A stretch of 64,000 nt of DNA, from assembly GCF_900104395.1 (NCBI RefSeq), contig NZ_FMXX01000013.1; one strand, written 5' to 3'. The translations under genes and the position numbers were made by a program. This document shows, in pieces, positions 17,467-25,623 of the stretch. The stretch comes from Fusobacterium_C necrophorum (GTDB taxonomy: Bacteria > Fusobacteriota > Fusobacteriia > Fusobacteriales > Fusobacteriaceae). Below the pieces are notes generated by a model. It was given only the letters and a program-made list of their open reading frames with translations, was not told the DNA's origin and ran no database searches. Every line of letters starts with the position of its first letter. Positions within the stretch are counted from its first letter, which is position 1.

Positions 17467-18429
17467 TTATGGCAAATGAATTTCAATCTTATTGGATAAA
17501 GAATCTTTTTCTACCATGTCTTGAATTTCTAAAATTTTTGCTATTTTATAAGCAATAAAATAGTCCTCTTTTTGATATTCAATAAAAGATTTTTCATTTC
17601 CTGTTTTTGTGCTCGTCTTAACCCCCTTATATCCCGCCTTTTTCAAATCGGATGCAGCCTTTTTTATATTTTCCTCCGTTCCTTCAATGGAAATGGAAAA
17701 AGGAAGGTTATTTTCTTTTCCTAAAACAATGACTACATTCGCTAAAGTTGGAACTACCGGCTTCGCTTGAATTTTAAAATATTTTTCCGGCAAAGTCATG
17801 ACAATATCCCTTGCCTTATCTACAGAAATATCATTTAAAATAATGTAACTTTCTTCTTGATTTTTCTCATAGTTTGCTGCATTGTATTTCATAGATAGAT
17901 TTTGTGTCAATAGCTCTCCGGTTTTTCGAGCATATCCCCCTTTACCATTTGCATTCAATACGTCAACAATAATATTTTGATTCAATACATCTGCAGTGTT
18001 TGCTTCTCGATATAATTCATCAAACATACTGTAAATACTGGATGCCAAAGCATAACGAGCTTCATCAATTGTAGTTTCCGGCAATTTCTTCGCATTTTTT
18101 ACCTTGTACTCAATTTCTCCATATTTTACAACTGCATACTTTTCAATTTTTTCAGGAAGAATATCATTTACTTTTCTGAGTACTTCCTCATATTCCTTTT
18201 TCTTTACCAAATCTCCAAAAGTGAGTTCTTTGTTGACATGAATTTCAAAAGGAATATCTACCGCCAATTTATCTTCGTAAACTGCAACTAAATTTTTCTT
18301 TCCGATGAACAACATTCTGTCTTGATCCGATAAACTGATTTGATTTCCTCGAAAATTAAAATACAACAATATTACTAACACTGCAATGAGAACTAGAATG
18401 ATTCCATTATAGACTTTTCGCATATTCAT
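17467..18429 (-). CDS. Membrane-anchored protein with a LytR_C-type domain
   Basis: 320 residues with one N-terminal membrane segment (about 7-25). Residues about 152-240 (IIVDVLNANGKGGYARKTGELL through VVIVLGKE) match the LytR/CpsA C-terminal domain: a start of the VxVLNG kind and alternating strands and helices. The catalytic LytR-Cps-Psr domain that usually comes before it is missing. The last 80 residues may be a second domain. It lies between mtaB and the wall-elongation genes, so an envelope role is likely. Confidence 0.65.
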   Translation of the reverse strand: MNMRKVYNGIILVLIAVLVILLYFNFRGNQISLSDQDRMLFIGKKNLVAVYEDKLAVDIPFEIHVNKELTFGDLVKKKEYEEVLRKVNDILPEKIEKYAVVKYGEIEYKVKNAKKLPETTIDEARYALASSIYSMFDELYREANTADVLNQNIIVDVLNANGKGGYARKTGELLTQNLSMKYNAANYEKNQEESYIILNDISVDKARDIVMTLPEKYFKIQAKPVVPTLANVVIVLGKENNLPFSISIEGTEENIKKAASDLKKAGYKGVKTSTKTGNEKSFIEYQKEDYFIAYKIAKILEIQDMVEKDSLSNKIEIHLP

Positions 18430-19717
18430 AAGCTACCAAAACTCCTTTCTCCACTTGCTCTACTTTTACTTGTACCATTGAGTTTATCGAAAGATTTTTT
18501 CCTCTTATCTTCACTCTGAGATAATTCGGGCTATATCCCCACCAATATCCATCTTTTTCTTCCTCAATCAACACTTCCAATCTTTTTCCAAGATAGTATT
18601 TTCTTCTATCTTCTTCTATCTTTTTTTGTAAATTTTCTAAGATACCGACTCTTTCTCTCTTCACTCCAGTCTGAATTTTATGCTCCATTCTGGAAGCAAT
18701 TGTCCCCTCTCGATCAGAATATGGAAAAATATGAAGATGAGAAAATCCTATTTTCTCTAAACTGTCATAGGTATTTTGAAACATTTCTTCTGTTTCTCCT
18801 GGAAAACCTACAATTACATCCGCCGTGTACTCCATCATAGGCACTTTTTTTCTCAAAGAAAATAAAGCCTTTAAGATGACATCTTTCCCATAGTTTCTTC
18901 TCATATTTCTCAACACCGTGTCATCGCAGGATTGTAAAGAAATATGTAAATGAGGCATCATTTTAGGGTGATCAAATAAAGTCATAAAGGATTCCGTAAT
19001 TCGATCTGGATACACAGAACCGATTCGAACTCTCTGTAACAAATCTTTCTTTAAAATGTTTCTTACCAAGTCTTCAAAATTGATTTCCTCCTTCAAATCT
19101 TTTCCATAATCCCCCAAGTTAATTCCAATTAAAATAATTTCTCGAAAACCCTCCACTAATAATTTATCAATTTCTTCCAACACTTTCTCCGGTCTTCTGG
19201 AACGACTTCTGCCCCTGGCAAAAGGAATTTTACAATAGGAACAAAACTCATTACATCCATCCTGTATTTTCACATAGGCTCTGGTCATTTCTCGGAAAGT
19301 GGCAAATTCATACTCCTGATATTCTTTTTCTTGGAAAATACTCTCTTCACGCTCTCCTCTTTCCTGGTTGTGAATTTCTTCCACAAAGTTTGCTACTGCA
19401 TTTTTATCTTTATTTCCAATCACAAAGTCGATTTCTTCCATTTCCAGCAAATCTTTTCGATTGGTTTCCGCATAACAACCTGTTACAATCACTTTTCCCA
19501 AGGGATTTTGCTTTTTTGCTCTTCTCAGCATATTTCTGGTTTTTCGATCGGCAATACTCGTAACCGTACAAGAATTCACAATATAAACATCTGCTGTTGT
19601 TTCAAATCCCACTTCTTCATAGCCCTTTTGTAACAACTGATTCTTGATACTTTCACTTTCATACTGATTTACCTTGCAACCCAAAGTGTAGAAAGCGACT
19701 CTTTTATTCAAATTCAT
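18407..19717 (-). CDS. mtaB: tRNA t6A37 methylthiotransferase MtaB
   Basis: 436 residues. An N-terminal UPF0004 domain with three cluster cysteines (GCKVNQYES, NSCTVT, GCYAE) is followed by the radical-SAM motif CNEFCSYC near residue 150 and a C-terminal TRAM domain. MtaB converts t6A37 to ms2t6A37 in tRNAs reading ANN codons. The ending GVLVAYEYAKSL and the GCKVNQYES start favour MtaB over MiaB or RimO. It overlaps rsmE by 14 bases and the LytR_C gene by 23. Confidence 0.93.
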   Translation of the reverse strand: MNLNKRVAFYTLGCKVNQYESESIKNQLLQKGYEEVGFETTADVYIVNSCTVTSIADRKTRNMLRRAKKQNPLGKVIVTGCYAETNRKDLLEMEEIDFVIGNKDKNAVANFVEEIHNQERGEREESIFQEKEYQEYEFATFREMTRAYVKIQDGCNEFCSYCKIPFARGRSRSRRPEKVLEEIDKLLVEGFREIILIGINLGDYGKDLKEEINFEDLVRNILKKDLLQRVRIGSVYPDRITESFMTLFDHPKMMPHLHISLQSCDDTVLRNMRRNYGKDVILKALFSLRKKVPMMEYTADVIVGFPGETEEMFQNTYDSLEKIGFSHLHIFPYSDREGTIASRMEHKIQTGVKRERVGILENLQKKIEEDRRKYYLGKRLEVLIEEEKDGYWWGYSPNYLRVKIRGKNLSINSMVQVKVEQVEKGVLVAYEYAKSL

Positions 19718-20417
19718 GAACCAAAACTCCTCCCACTACAATTGCTGCTGTTTCTGCTCGTAAAATTCGCTTTCCTAGACTAACCACTTTTGCTCCTTTG
19801 GAAGCCAGATGCTCAATTTCCTCTTTTTCAAAACCACCTTCCGGTCCTATAATATATAGGATTTTTTTCGTTGCTCCTAGTAGTCCGTTTTTTAAAACAT
19901 GCTTCAAGCTATGCTCCTCTTCACATTCATAAGGCAATAAAATTAAATCATAGTTTTCCAAAGGAAGTTGTTTTAAATCTATAATCTCTTGAATCTGTGT
20001 CGGTTTTACCCCCTGACACTGTTTCATTGTTTCTTTCACAATTGTATTCCATTTTTCTTTTTTTTCTTTCAATTTTACCACACATCTTTTTGCTATGGTA
20101 GGCAAAATACTGTGTATTCCCAACTCTGTTAATTTTTGAATACAAAAATCCATCTTGTCATTTTTAATCAGACAGATGGCTGCATCAATCTCTACAGATA
20201 GAGAAAAAGCATCTTCTTTTTTTTCCAGAATTTGAAGATGCACTTTATTCTCTATGATTTTTTGTATTTCACAAATATATTCATAATCGCCATCTACTGC
20301 TCGAACTTTATCTCCAACTTCCAAACGAAATACATGGAGTAAATGGTGCAGGTCTTCTTTTTTTTCCAAAATAATCTCGTCTAAATATTCTTTCCTTTCT
20401 ATTATAACACTAATCAA
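19704..20417 (-). CDS. rsmE: 16S rRNA (uracil-1498-N3)-methyltransferase RsmE
   Basis: 237 residues with the SPOUT knot motif IGPEGGFEKEEIE near residue 188 and the ending LGKRILRAETAAI typical of RsmE. It methylates U1498 of 16S rRNA. It is 14 bases downstream of the Rrf2 regulator gene and overlaps mtaB, so it belongs to the long ruvB-to-nadE run of same-strand genes. Confidence 0.94.
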   Translation of the reverse strand: MISVIIERKEYLDEIILEKKEDLHHLLHVFRLEVGDKVRAVDGDYEYICEIQKIIENKVHLQILEKKEDAFSLSVEIDAAICLIKNDKMDFCIQKLTELGIHSILPTIAKRCVVKLKEKKEKWNTIVKETMKQCQGVKPTQIQEIIDLKQLPLENYDLILLPYECEEEHSLKHVLKNGLLGATKKILYIIGPEGGFEKEEIEHLASKGAKVVSLGKRILRAETAAIVVGGVLVHEFE

Positions 20418-20431
20418 AGCTTTCTCCTAAC

Positions 20432-20848
20432 TTATTTTACATTATTTATAAAATCTTCTAAAGTGGTATCTGATAAAATTTTCGTTAAGGCATGATCCAA
20501 TTTACTCCAAATACAAGTAGAACCGCAAATCGTTTCCTTACATTGTTGCCTATGTTCATCACTTTCGTTGCAATCAATTACTTTGACCTCATCATCTAAA
20601 ATCATATATACCTTATGTAAAGTGATTTCTTTCGGGGACATTGCTAAACGATAACCTCCACTCGGCCCTCTTTTTCCTTCAATAATTTTTTCATTTTTCA
20701 ATTTGAACAAAATCTGCTCCAAGTATTGAATGGAAATATTTTGACTTTCAGCAATTTCTTTAATTCTCACTAATTTATTTTCTTCCGTATTCATGGCAAT
20801 ATACGCCAGTGCTTTGAATCCGTATCGTACTTTTGTGTTAATCTTCAT
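20432..20848 (-). CDS. Rrf2 family transcriptional regulator
   Basis: 138 residues with a winged helix in the first 65 (KVRYGFKALAYIA, IKEIAESQNISIQYLEQIL, GPSGGYRLA). Four cysteines cluster at about 93-112 in the pattern C-x9-C-x4-C-x3-C, in the region where IscR-type proteins bind an Fe-S cluster, so it may sense iron-sulfur status or redox. No isc or suf genes are nearby. The ATG overlaps the end of ruvB by 11 bases. Confidence 0.88.
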   Translation of the reverse strand: MKINTKVRYGFKALAYIAMNTEENKLVRIKEIAESQNISIQYLEQILFKLKNEKIIEGKRGPSGGYRLAMSPKEITLHKVYMILDDEVKVIDCNESDEHRQQCKETICGSTCIWSKLDHALTKILSDTTLEDFINNVK

Positions 20849-21842
20849 TTTTTTCCTCCATTTTTTTCCAATAAACTGTTGCTTTTGAAGTAGCTACCCT
20901 GCCTCGGGTCGTCCTTTTTAAAAATCCCTTTTGAATCAAATATGGCTCATAAACTTCTTCTAAAGTTCTTCTGTCTTCTCCCAAAAGTAAGGATAAGGTT
21001 TCTATTCCGACAGGACCTCCTCCATAATTTTCAAAAATCGCATGTAAAATATTTCTGTCCAACTCATCCAAGCCTTCCACATCTACTCCTAAAAGATTTA
21101 AAGCCTGTATGGCAATCTTCTTGGTAATGATACCTTCTCCCCTAATTTCCGCATAATCTCGCACTCTTTTTAAAAGGCGATTTGCAATTCTAGGTGTTCC
21201 TCGACTACGTTTTGCAAGCTCTTCCGCTCCGGCCTGTTCTACTTCCACCTCTAAAATTTTTCCTCCACGTAAAATAATTTCTTTTACTTCACGCTCCGTA
21301 TAATATTCCATTTTATGACTGATTCCAAAACGATCTCGCAAAGGTGCACTGAGTAGCCCTGCCCGAGTCGTAGCTCCAATTAAAGTAAAATTAGGGAGTT
21401 CAATCCGAATAGAACGGGCAGCCGGTCCTTTCCCAATGATAATATCCAATTCCCTATCTTCCATGGCAGGATATAAAATTTCTTCCACTGCGGTATTCAA
21501 ACGATGAATTTCATCAATAAACAACACATCATTTTCCTCCAAAGAAGTTAAAATAGCCGCCAGATCCCCCGCCTTTTCTAAAATGGGTCCAGAAGTAATT
21601 TTTAAATTGGACCCCATTTCATTCGCAATCACTCCTGCCAAAGTAGTTTTCCCCAAACCCGGAGGTCCATACAGCAAGACATGATCAATCACGGTTCCTC
21701 TTCTTTTCGCTGCCTGAATAGAAATAAATATTTTTTCTTTCAAACTCTCTTGTCCTATATACTCCTGAAAAGTTCGCGGTCTTAAATTTCTTTGAACCTC
21801 TATTTCATTCGGTATTTCGAATTCACTCACAATTCTTTCCAT
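20838..21842 (-). CDS. ruvB: Holliday junction branch-migration ATPase RuvB
   Basis: 334 residues. AAA+ domain with Walker A GPPGLGKTTLA near residue 60, Walker B DEIHRLN near 111, sensor GATTRAG, and the C-terminal winged helix with GGGPVGIETLSLLLGEDRRTLEEVYEPYL. RuvB hexamers drive Holliday junction migration with RuvA. ruvA and ruvC are not adjacent in this window. Confidence 0.97.
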   Translation of the reverse strand: MERIVSEFEIPNEIEVQRNLRPRTFQEYIGQESLKEKIFISIQAAKRRGTVIDHVLLYGPPGLGKTTLAGVIANEMGSNLKITSGPILEKAGDLAAILTSLEENDVLFIDEIHRLNTAVEEILYPAMEDRELDIIIGKGPAARSIRIELPNFTLIGATTRAGLLSAPLRDRFGISHKMEYYTEREVKEIILRGGKILEVEVEQAGAEELAKRSRGTPRIANRLLKRVRDYAEIRGEGIITKKIAIQALNLLGVDVEGLDELDRNILHAIFENYGGGPVGIETLSLLLGEDRRTLEEVYEPYLIQKGFLKRTTRGRVATSKATVYWKKMEEKNED

Positions 21843-21866
21843 AACTCTATCCTTCTTACTCGTTTT

Positions 21867-22472
21867 TTATGAGAAATAGGAAAATAATAAGAACTGTAAT
21901 CCTCCAATAACAGCTCCTAAAACAGCTCCTACCCACTCAATATGTTTCAATTCTTTTTTCGCCAAAGAAAAAATAATCTCCTCTACTTTTTGAAAAGAAA
22001 AAGAAGCAATTTTATCGGAAATCATTTTTTGAATATCAATATTTTCTTCTAAGTGACTTGTAAATGCAGAACAAATTTCCTCTTTTCGAGATAAAACTCC
22101 CTGTTTCACTAAGGCTTTAATTTTTTCCAAACTATCTTTTCCCAAAAACATCGCAGCAAAAGGAAAAGCTTTTTGAATTTCCTTTTCCAAATTTTCTTCC
22201 AAATATTCATCCATCCTTTTCTCTATATTCCGAAAAATAAGCTCTGTATCCATTTGCTCCAATAACTCTCTCAAAGAAAGCAGTTCCTGCTCCACCACCC
22301 TGGCGATTCCACTCCCAATGTCTTTTTTTCTTTTAGGAATGACCCCTTGGATTCTAAAACATAGAAAACGTTTTTCTTCATAGGGATGAAATAACATTTT
22401 GATTGCCAACCAATTGGTAATCCACCCAATCCATGCTCCTATCAACACCATCATCAACCATCTCAACAACAT
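21867..22472 (-). CDS. DUF445 family membrane protein
   Basis: 201 residues. It has hydrophobic segments at both ends (about 5-25 and 180-200) and a charged helical middle, with the family start GAWIGWITNWLAIKMLFHPYEE. DUF445 proteins are widespread and uncharacterised; the middle probably forms a coiled-coil body at the membrane. It is 24 bases upstream of ruvB in the same orientation. Confidence 0.85.
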   Translation of the reverse strand: MLLRWLMMVLIGAWIGWITNWLAIKMLFHPYEEKRFLCFRIQGVIPKRKKDIGSGIARVVEQELLSLRELLEQMDTELIFRNIEKRMDEYLEENLEKEIQKAFPFAAMFLGKDSLEKIKALVKQGVLSRKEEICSAFTSHLEENIDIQKMISDKIASFSFQKVEEIIFSLAKKELKHIEWVGAVLGAVIGGLQFLLFSYFS

Positions 22473-22553
22473 TGCCTAGCTCCTTCTGATTTTTTATTGA
22501 TTTAGTAAATTATTTTATCATAAAAATCATTTTTTTTCAATGTCCTCTTCCCA

Positions 22554-22580
22554 TAAAAAAAGGCCAGAAAAACTGGCCCG
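22554..22580 (-). terminator. Rho-independent terminator of the DUF1858 gene
   Basis: Minus strand GGCCAG-TTTTT-CTGGCC followed by seven T. It begins a few bases past the stop of the DUF1858 gene and separates it from the DUF445-ruvB run. Confidence 0.9.
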
Positions 22581-22587
22581 CACTTAA

Positions 22588-22788
22588 CTATTTTCCTTGT
22601 TGGATCAATTCGTTAATTTCTGCTACAATTGCATCCGGATTCAATCCGTGAGCTGCAATCCCTTCTCCCAAAGTTTCTCCTGAAGCAATCATACATCCTA
22701 CACATCCAAGACCATGCTTTTGAAAAACTTCCACTGCGATTGGATAGTTTTGAACTGCTTCCAATATATTCATATCTTTTGTTACCAT
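22588..22788 (-). CDS. DUF1858 domain-containing small protein
   Basis: 66 residues making up one DUF1858 domain. It has the CVGC motif in HGLGCVGCMIASGE at about 27-40 and the ILEAVQNYPIAVEVF start. The family is linked to hybrid-cluster and other redox proteins, and the two cysteines may form a redox disulfide. It has its own RBS and a strong terminator, so it is a single-gene unit divergent from the pyridoxal kinase gene. Confidence 0.88.
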   Translation of the reverse strand: MVTKDMNILEAVQNYPIAVEVFQKHGLGCVGCMIASGETLGEGIAAHGLNPDAIVAEINELIQQGK

Positions 22789-22894
22789 GTCTACTTCCTC
22801 CTCTTAAAATGAAATACTCTTTTCATTCTTTTTATTTTCCCTATTATATTAAAATTTATCAAAATTGTCAATAATTTTTTCAAGAATGATTTGT

Positions 22895-22923
22895 TTGATT
22901 TTTTATGAAAAAAAAGGTAAAAT
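22895..22923 (+). promoter_or_regulatory. Sigma-70 promoter of the pyridoxal kinase gene
   Basis: TTGATT, 17 bases, TAAAAT on the plus strand, 34 bases upstream of the ATG and following a T-rich region. A GAGGGGG RBS precedes the start. Confidence 0.6.
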
Positions 22924-22956
22924 ATATCGTAAAATGTAAAATGAGGGGGAGAAACT

Positions 22957-23778
22957 ATGAATAAAAAAATTTTATTGATTAACGATATGCCCGGTTATGG
23001 AAAAGTCGCCCTAGCAGCGATGACTCCTATCTTATCCACAATGGGACACAGTTTATATAACCTTCCCACCGCTCTTGTTTCAAACACCTTAGATTACGGA
23101 AAATTTGAAATTATGGATACCACAGACTACATGGAAAAATCTTTAAAGATTTGGGAAGAACTGAACTTCTCCTTTGATTGTATTTCCACAGGATTCATCT
23201 TCACGAAAAGACAGGTGGAACTCATTCTACAATATATTGACAAAAAGAAACAGCAAGGACTTTTTGTCATGGTCGATCCCATTATGGGAGATCAAGGAAA
23301 ACTTTATAACGGAATAAAAGAAGAAACTGTAGATAATATGAGGAAATTAAGCAGCGTTGCAGATGTCATGGCCCCCAACTTTACAGAAGCCTGTTTCTTA
23401 GCGAAAAAATATATCGGACAAACTACCGTCAGTCTGGAAGAGGTAAAAGATCTAATCCAATCTCTCTTACAAAACGGAGCAAAATCCGTTGTTATTACCA
23501 GTGTAGAAACAAAAAATAAGGAACATTATGTCTGCGGTTTTGACGCTGTAAATGATAATTATTTCTTTTTACCATATTGTCATATTCCGATTCAATTTCC
23601 CGGAACCGGAGATATTTTTTCTTCCGTTCTTCTAGGCAATCTCTTACACGGTCGTTCGTTGGAAGAAAGTGTTCAAAAAGCAATGGATATTGTCTATGCA
23701 TTTATTTTGAAAAATAAAGACAATCAGGATAAATTTCGAGGAATTGCCATTGAAGAAAGTTTATCTTTTATAAAATAG
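22957..23778 (+). CDS. pdxY: Pyridoxal/pyridoxamine kinase (PdxY/PdxK-like)
   Basis: 273 residues of the ribokinase-like fold. The start ILLINDMPGYGKVALAAMTPILS, the VDPIMGDQGKLY segment near residue 106 and the anion hole/catalytic GTGDIFSSVLLG near 222 are those of pyridoxal-type kinases, which phosphorylate B6 vitamers with ATP. It would serve salvage, complementing de novo synthesis by PdxS further right. The exact vitamer preference cannot be read from sequence. Confidence 0.85.
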   Translation: MNKKILLINDMPGYGKVALAAMTPILSTMGHSLYNLPTALVSNTLDYGKFEIMDTTDYMEKSLKIWEELNFSFDCISTGFIFTKRQVELILQYIDKKKQQGLFVMVDPIMGDQGKLYNGIKEETVDNMRKLSSVADVMAPNFTEACFLAKKYIGQTTVSLEEVKDLIQSLLQNGAKSVVITSVETKNKEHYVCGFDAVNDNYFFLPYCHIPIQFPGTGDIFSSVLLGNLLHGRSLEESVQKAMDIVYAFILKNKDNQDKFRGIAIEESLSFIK

Positions 23779-23781
23779 AGA

Positions 23782-23810
23782 TTGATTTTCCCAGTAGGAT
23801 ATAGTATAAT
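23782..23810 (+). promoter_or_regulatory. Strong sigma-70 promoter of tRNA-Ser
   Basis: TTGATT, 17 bases, TATAAT, with the first tRNA base about 18 bases beyond the -10 box. It starts just after the kinase stop codon, so the tRNA has its own promoter. Confidence 0.75.
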
Positions 23811-23827
23811 AAGGAGCAGATGAGTTC

Positions 23828-23912
23828 GGAAGTATCGCCTAATGGTAGGGCAGCAGCTTGGAAAGCTGTGGGCGGCAACGTCTTGTGGGTTCGATTCCCT
23901 CTACTTCCGCCA
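23828..23912 (+). tRNA. tRNA-Ser (anticodon GGA)
   Basis: The 85-base sequence folds as a class II tRNA. It has a 7-bp acceptor stem (GGAAGTA with TACTTCC), a 3-bp D stem, an anticodon stem with loop TTGGAAA (anticodon GGA at 23860-23862, reading UCC/UCU), a long variable arm closed by a GCAA loop, the T loop TTCGATT, discriminator G and an encoded CCA. The T stem has one apparent T-T mismatch (23886/23900), which is unusual. A roughly 150-bp repeat begins directly after the CCA. Confidence 0.92.
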
Positions 23913-23920
23913 TATTTTTT

Positions 23921-24084
23921 TATATCTTTCTATATAGTGTGAAAGCTTGATTTTTCAAAACTTTATAGAAAGAGAAAAAGTATAGCTTACGATAACATTC
24001 TATAAATTACTATACCGTTACATACAAATTGCATACTGAAAATTTTACAAAGAGGCTTTGAAAATCCTCTTTTTTTTATTTTTT
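23921..24084 (+). repeat. Dispersed repeat copy A, directly downstream of tRNA-Ser
   Basis: This stretch is closely similar to the reverse complement of 33401-33551. Shared blocks include GTATAGCTTACGATAACATT, CTATACCGTTACATAC and AAAGAGGCTTTGAAAATCCT. Copy A has a 12-base insertion at about 24025-24036 and scattered substitutions. It ends in the terminator at 24049-24078. No open frame runs through it. Confidence 0.85.
24049..24078 (+). terminator. Rho-independent terminator after tRNA-Ser (inside repeat A)
   Basis: AAAGAGG pairs with CCTCTTT across the loop CTTTGAAAAT and is followed by a T-run. The same hairpin ends repeat copy B after tmRNA. Confidence 0.8.
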
Positions 24085-24439
24085 AAGAATCTTTTGAGTC
24101 TTCTTCATACCTTCCACTAATTTTTTCACTTTTCCACATTATTTTCATGATTTTTTTGTAATTTTTATTTTTAATCCAAAGACCAAAAAGACCTAAAAAA
24201 GCTCCTAAAAATCCAGCTTTTAAAATATTTCTTAATGACAACTTGCTGTCTTCTTTTATAAAGAGCAAATAAAAAATGTAAATCCAACTACTTGATAAAA
24301 TGGAGTCATACACCGATCTAGAAATAACAAATTTTTCATTCAAATAATATGCCTCTATCAAATTAAACATGTTAATAAAAACAAAAATAGAAATAAAATA
24401 GGGAATATTTTTCTTTATTCTTAACACAAAATTTAACAT
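24083..24439 (-). CDS. Small membrane protein, function unknown
   Basis: 118 residues from the ATG at 24439, chosen because AAAGGAGA stands seven bases upstream; the same frame is open for 25 more codons but without an RBS. Three hydrophobic segments are visible (about 12-32, 45-62 and 75-95), then a basic stretch and an acidic C-terminal tail ending SKDS. No family is recognised. A TTGACA-type promoter lies about 110 bases upstream. The gene sits in a low-GC islet between the tRNA-linked repeat and core genes. Confidence 0.65.
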   Translation of the reverse strand: MLNFVLRIKKNIPYFISIFVFINMFNLIEAYYLNEKFVISRSVYDSILSSSWIYIFYLLFIKEDSKLSLRNILKAGFLGAFLGLFGLWIKNKNYKKIMKIMWKSEKISGRYEEDSKDS

Positions 24440-24540
24440 AATTTCATCTCCTTTAACTTTAATATCCATTATAGGAAACACACATTTGATAAAAATACTG
24501 GCTAAATTCTCCAATTTTATAACATATGTTATTTTTTAAT

Positions 24541-24990
24541 TTATATTATCATACCTAAATATTTTTTGTCAATACAGTATAGAGACTCTTTTTTTCCTTC
24601 GCTTACAATTTTCAATATTATACTCTTTGAATCCTCTATAATAGAATACTTTATTTCCTCATCCATGATTACTGTACCTCGAACATTCCTCCTCAAACAT
24701 TTAAGGAATTTCTTTTTTCACTCAGAAACTCTATTACACGAAGCAAAATATAGTCAAAGCAACGAAAATGGTTTTCATTACATCTTCCACAGAGATAAAA
24801 TTGATTCTCTAATTTATCTTTTTCTTAAATTATGCAATAAAAAAACAAAAAAACCTGCTATTGTGTATCCTTTTATTCCTAAAAAAGGAAGGAATAAGTT
24901 TGGAAAAATCTTATAGAAAATGATTGCCACAATTGGAATACCAAAAGTAAAAAGAAAGAATTCCAATAACAACTTTCGTTTATTTTTCAT
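24541..24990 (-). pseudogene. Membrane protein gene broken by two homopolymer frameshifts
   Basis: The ATG at 24988-24990 overlaps the TGA of the upstream gene as ATGA. The frame runs 58 codons (MKNKRKLLLEFFLF..., two membrane segments, ending NLRKR) to TAA at 24814. The reading then continues best in another frame (KLENQFYLCGRCNENHF..., with a CxxC and a further Cys) to about 24716, and finally returns to the first frame (from MDEEIKYSIIEDSKS at 24666) to TAA at 24541. The changes of frame fall at an A5 run (24819-24823) and an A6 run (24713-24718). Repairing both by one base gives a protein of about 149 residues: two membrane helices plus a soluble domain. It may be true decay or two sequencing errors. 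Confidence 0.55.
24545..24572 (-). promoter_or_regulatory. Candidate sigma-70 promoter of the 118-residue membrane protein gene
   Basis: Minus strand TTGACA, 16 bases, GATAAT. It overlaps the last codons of the decayed gene upstream and leaves a leader of about 100 bases. Confidence 0.5.
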
Positions 24991-25403
24991 CGTCGTCTAA
25001 ACCTCCAACTAGTAGAATTTTCATTCTTATTATTCCATTTTTCCTCTGCATATTCATTACTTTTTCCTTCCATTGAGTCACCGATAGAGGATCCAATAGA
25101 GGAACCAACATACCCTCCTATAAAACTTCCAGAAGTTCCTCCTCCAACTCCTGATCCCAAGCCACCTCCTATAATGGCACCAACAATAGCTCCAAATCCA
25201 CTGTTTTCTCCAGTATATTCAAAAGGTCCTAATATATATGAAAAATAATCTCGAGTGTTCATATGTAGACAAGCTCCAGAATCAAAATCATATATTCCCA
25301 TTCCTTCTCCATCATAACATGTTTCAACTGACATTGCTTTTGAAGCTAACATAAGAAACATAAATGATAATAAAATTGTTCCTTTTCTAACTTTTTCTTT
25401 CAA
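24987..25403 (-). CDS. Secreted glycine-zipper protein, function unknown
   Basis: 138 residues from a TTG start with AGGAGG seven bases upstream. A signal peptide (about 1-25, ending ASKAMS) is followed by a segment with two cysteines (ETCYDGEG, SGACLHM), then a glycine-zipper helix at about 68-110 with repeated GxxxG patterns and a polar, arginine-ending tail. Glycine-zipper segments insert into membranes or pack in envelopes and occur in bacteriocins and outer-membrane lipoproteins; there is no lipobox here. Its stop overlaps the start of the membrane-protein gene that follows, so the two form a coupled pair. Function unknown. Confidence 0.7.
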   Translation of the reverse strand: MKEKVRKGTILLSFMFLMLASKAMSVETCYDGEGMGIYDFDSGACLHMNTRDYFSYILGPFEYTGENSGFGAIVGAIIGGGLGSGVGGGTSGSFIGGYVGSSIGSSIGDSMEGKSNEYAEEKWNNKNENSTSWRFRRR

Positions 25404-25623
25404 TATTATCCCTCCTAAATTTAATATATATTAAATATAATAATATAGGATATACTAGCTTGTCAATATATTTATAATATAAATGTTTGTTTATGAAAAT
25501 TTTAATATCAAAAAATAAAAATATAGACTGTAATCATTAAAACATACCCTCAAATTTATGAAAAAAAGAGAAGTTGAAAACTTTGTTCTCCCTTTCTCTT
25601 CAACACCATATATAATTCCAAAA

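Noticed and set aside
24566..24916. Plus-strand open frame of 116 codons
   Set aside because: It lies opposite the broken membrane-protein gene, has no RBS, and its content is explained as the reverse of that coding sequence.
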